A stretch of DNA of 6,015 nt from Chthoniobacterales bacterium (GTDB lineage Bacteria; Verrucomicrobiota; Verrucomicrobiia; Chthoniobacterales; UBA10450). Position numbers and translations under genes: made by a program. The notes below the pieces were generated by a model. That model saw nothing but the letters and a program-made list of their open reading frames with translations. It had not been told where the DNA came from and did no database searches. The stretch covers positions 1 through 6,015 of the forward strand of contig JACCZO010000162.1 in assembly GCA_013695925.1 (NCBI GenBank), read 5' to 3'. Position 1 is the stretch's first letter; each line of letters begins with the position of its first letter. Below, one piece after another: positions 5,544-6,015 of this stretch.

Positions 5544-5692
5544 GGGTAGCGCACACGTCTCGTGTGCTGGCGACGGTGTTCCACCGTCGCGAACTTTGCC
5601 TGGCCCGAAAATGTCAGATTCAGTCCGGGCTCCCGAGAGAAGTTCGTCGCGGTGAGACACCGCGACCAGCACTCGAGACGAGTGCGCTACCC
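5544..5692. repeat. Inverted pair of REP-like units (BIME-like) in divergent intergenic region
   Basis: The left unit (5544-5596, + strand) and right unit (5640-5692, - strand) are inverted copies about 53 bp long with a 43-bp spacer. Each begins GGGTAGC and holds two hairpins. Left stems are GCACACG-TCT-CGTGTGC (5551-5567) and CGACGGTG-TTC-CACCGTCG (5571-5589). Right stems are at 5669-5685 and 5646-5666. Where the units differ within stems, both sides of the stem change together, so each hairpin is preserved. The GTAG before the first hairpin (5546-5549; complement at 5687-5690) resembles the tetranucleotide foot of REPs processed by RAYT transposases. The pair lies between the start of the mutase operon (- strand) and the reductase gene (+ strand), so promoters for both must lie in the short flanks or within it. 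I see no convincing -35/-10 pair. Confidence 0.85.
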
Positions 5693-5743
5693 AGGCGTCC
5701 GCTGTCGCGGTTGCAGGTTGGGCTGGGCGCGTCACCTTCTGCC

Positions 5744-6015
5744 ATGACCGATCCTCTCGATTACAGGGGCAAAACCGTTCTCGTCACCGGCAGCTCGCGC
5801 GGCTTGGGCGCGGCCATGATCAAAGCATTCGGGACGCGTGGCGCGAAATGCGTGGTGAATTTCATCAGCGATCCCGAGGGCAAAAACAAAGCCGATGCCG
5901 ACCAAGTGGCGGCCGACCTGAACGAGCGGCTGGTGGTCGATTGTGACGTCACTGACCCCGCTCAGGTCGAGGCGATGATGCAGACGATCGCGGAAAAGTT
6001 CGGCGGGCTCGACAT
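5744..6015 (+). CDS. Short-chain dehydrogenase/reductase (FabG-like), 3' end cut by window
   Basis: The first 90 residues of a classical SDR, starting MTDPLDYRGKTVLVTG. The Rossmann nucleotide-binding motif TGSSRGLG occupies residues 15-22. VVNF at 37-40 ends the second strand and, together with Arg19, is more like NADP(H) than NAD(H) enzymes (inference). DCDVTD (66-71) carries the adenine-pocket Asp-Val. The frame reaches KFGGLD just before the expected NNAG motif, so the catalytic Ser-Tyr-Lys lies outside the window. The ATG at 5744 sits the expected few residues before the first beta strand. No clear Shine-Dalgarno is visible. 3-oxoacyl-ACP reductase or another acyl/alcohol oxidoreductase are both possible. 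It is divergent from the mutase operon, and a shared role in acyl-CoA metabolism is only a guess. Confidence 0.9.
   Translation, partial: MTDPLDYRGKTVLVTGSSRGLGAAMIKAFGTRGAKCVVNFISDPEGKNKADADQVAADLNERLVVDCDVTDPAQVEAMMQTIAEKFGGLD

Noticed and set aside
5470..5556. N-terminal extension of the B12/G-protein gene to the ATG at 5556 or 5496
   Set aside because: The extra residues have no family counterpart and reach into the REP-like unit. The ATG at 5469 fits the domain start, though 5496 cannot be fully excluded.
5693..5743. Promoter or Shine-Dalgarno for the reductase
   Set aside because: No recognisable -35/-10 pair and no purine-rich site at proper spacing before the ATG at 5744.

Overview
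The window looks like a GC-rich (roughly 60 % by eye), soil-type bacterial chromosome. No gene here is diagnostic of a phylum. The style of the intergenic repeats (paired hairpins after GGGTAGC, palindromes with three-base loops) and the gene mix remind me of Verrucomicrobia (Spartobacteria/Chthoniobacter relatives) or Acidobacteria. This is an impression and was not tested.

Left edge (1-290, + strand): the 3' part of a seven-iron ferredoxin (FdxA / Azotobacter FdI type). Its stop codon lies in the first bases of a 152-bp MITE-like element (288-439) that has near-perfect terminal inverted repeats, TA at both tips and internal hairpins. Positions 440-642 hold no gene.

Mobile block (643-2455): an IS481-family insertion sequence (643-1979) with about 53-bp terminal inverted repeats and a DDE transposase on the - strand. 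A separate palindrome (732-786) lies inside the transposase C-terminus. The IS abuts a CCCCAATT mini-repeat and the tail of a REP-associated tyrosine transposase (RAYT, HUH/Y1 family, - strand). The last bases of the RAYT frame and its stop codon come from the IS end.

Metabolic core (2495-5469, - strand): a two-gene, translationally coupled operon. The upstream gene encodes a B12-binding domain fused to a MeaB/MeaI-type G-protein chaperone. The downstream gene encodes the linker and the (beta/alpha)8 catalytic part of an acyl-CoA mutase. Together they have the domain order of the single-chain fused isobutyryl-CoA mutase IcmF, but cut in two between the G domain and the linker with an ATGA overlap. 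The residues at the two substrate-specificity positions (Phe138, Gln261) are those of IcmF, not those of methylmalonyl-CoA mutase. The predicted job is adenosylcobalamin-dependent interconversion of isobutyryl-CoA and n-butyryl-CoA, with the G domain gating cofactor loading.

Right edge (5470-6015): a divergent intergenic region carries two inverted REP-like units (5544-5692). Each has a GTAG foot and two hairpins, and the stems differ between the units by compensatory base-pair changes. A short-chain dehydrogenase/reductase gene (+ strand) then runs off the window.

Most notable are the split IcmF, the REP pair in the same window as a RAYT, and several unrelated palindromic elements packed into the flanks of an otherwise ordinary metabolic operon.
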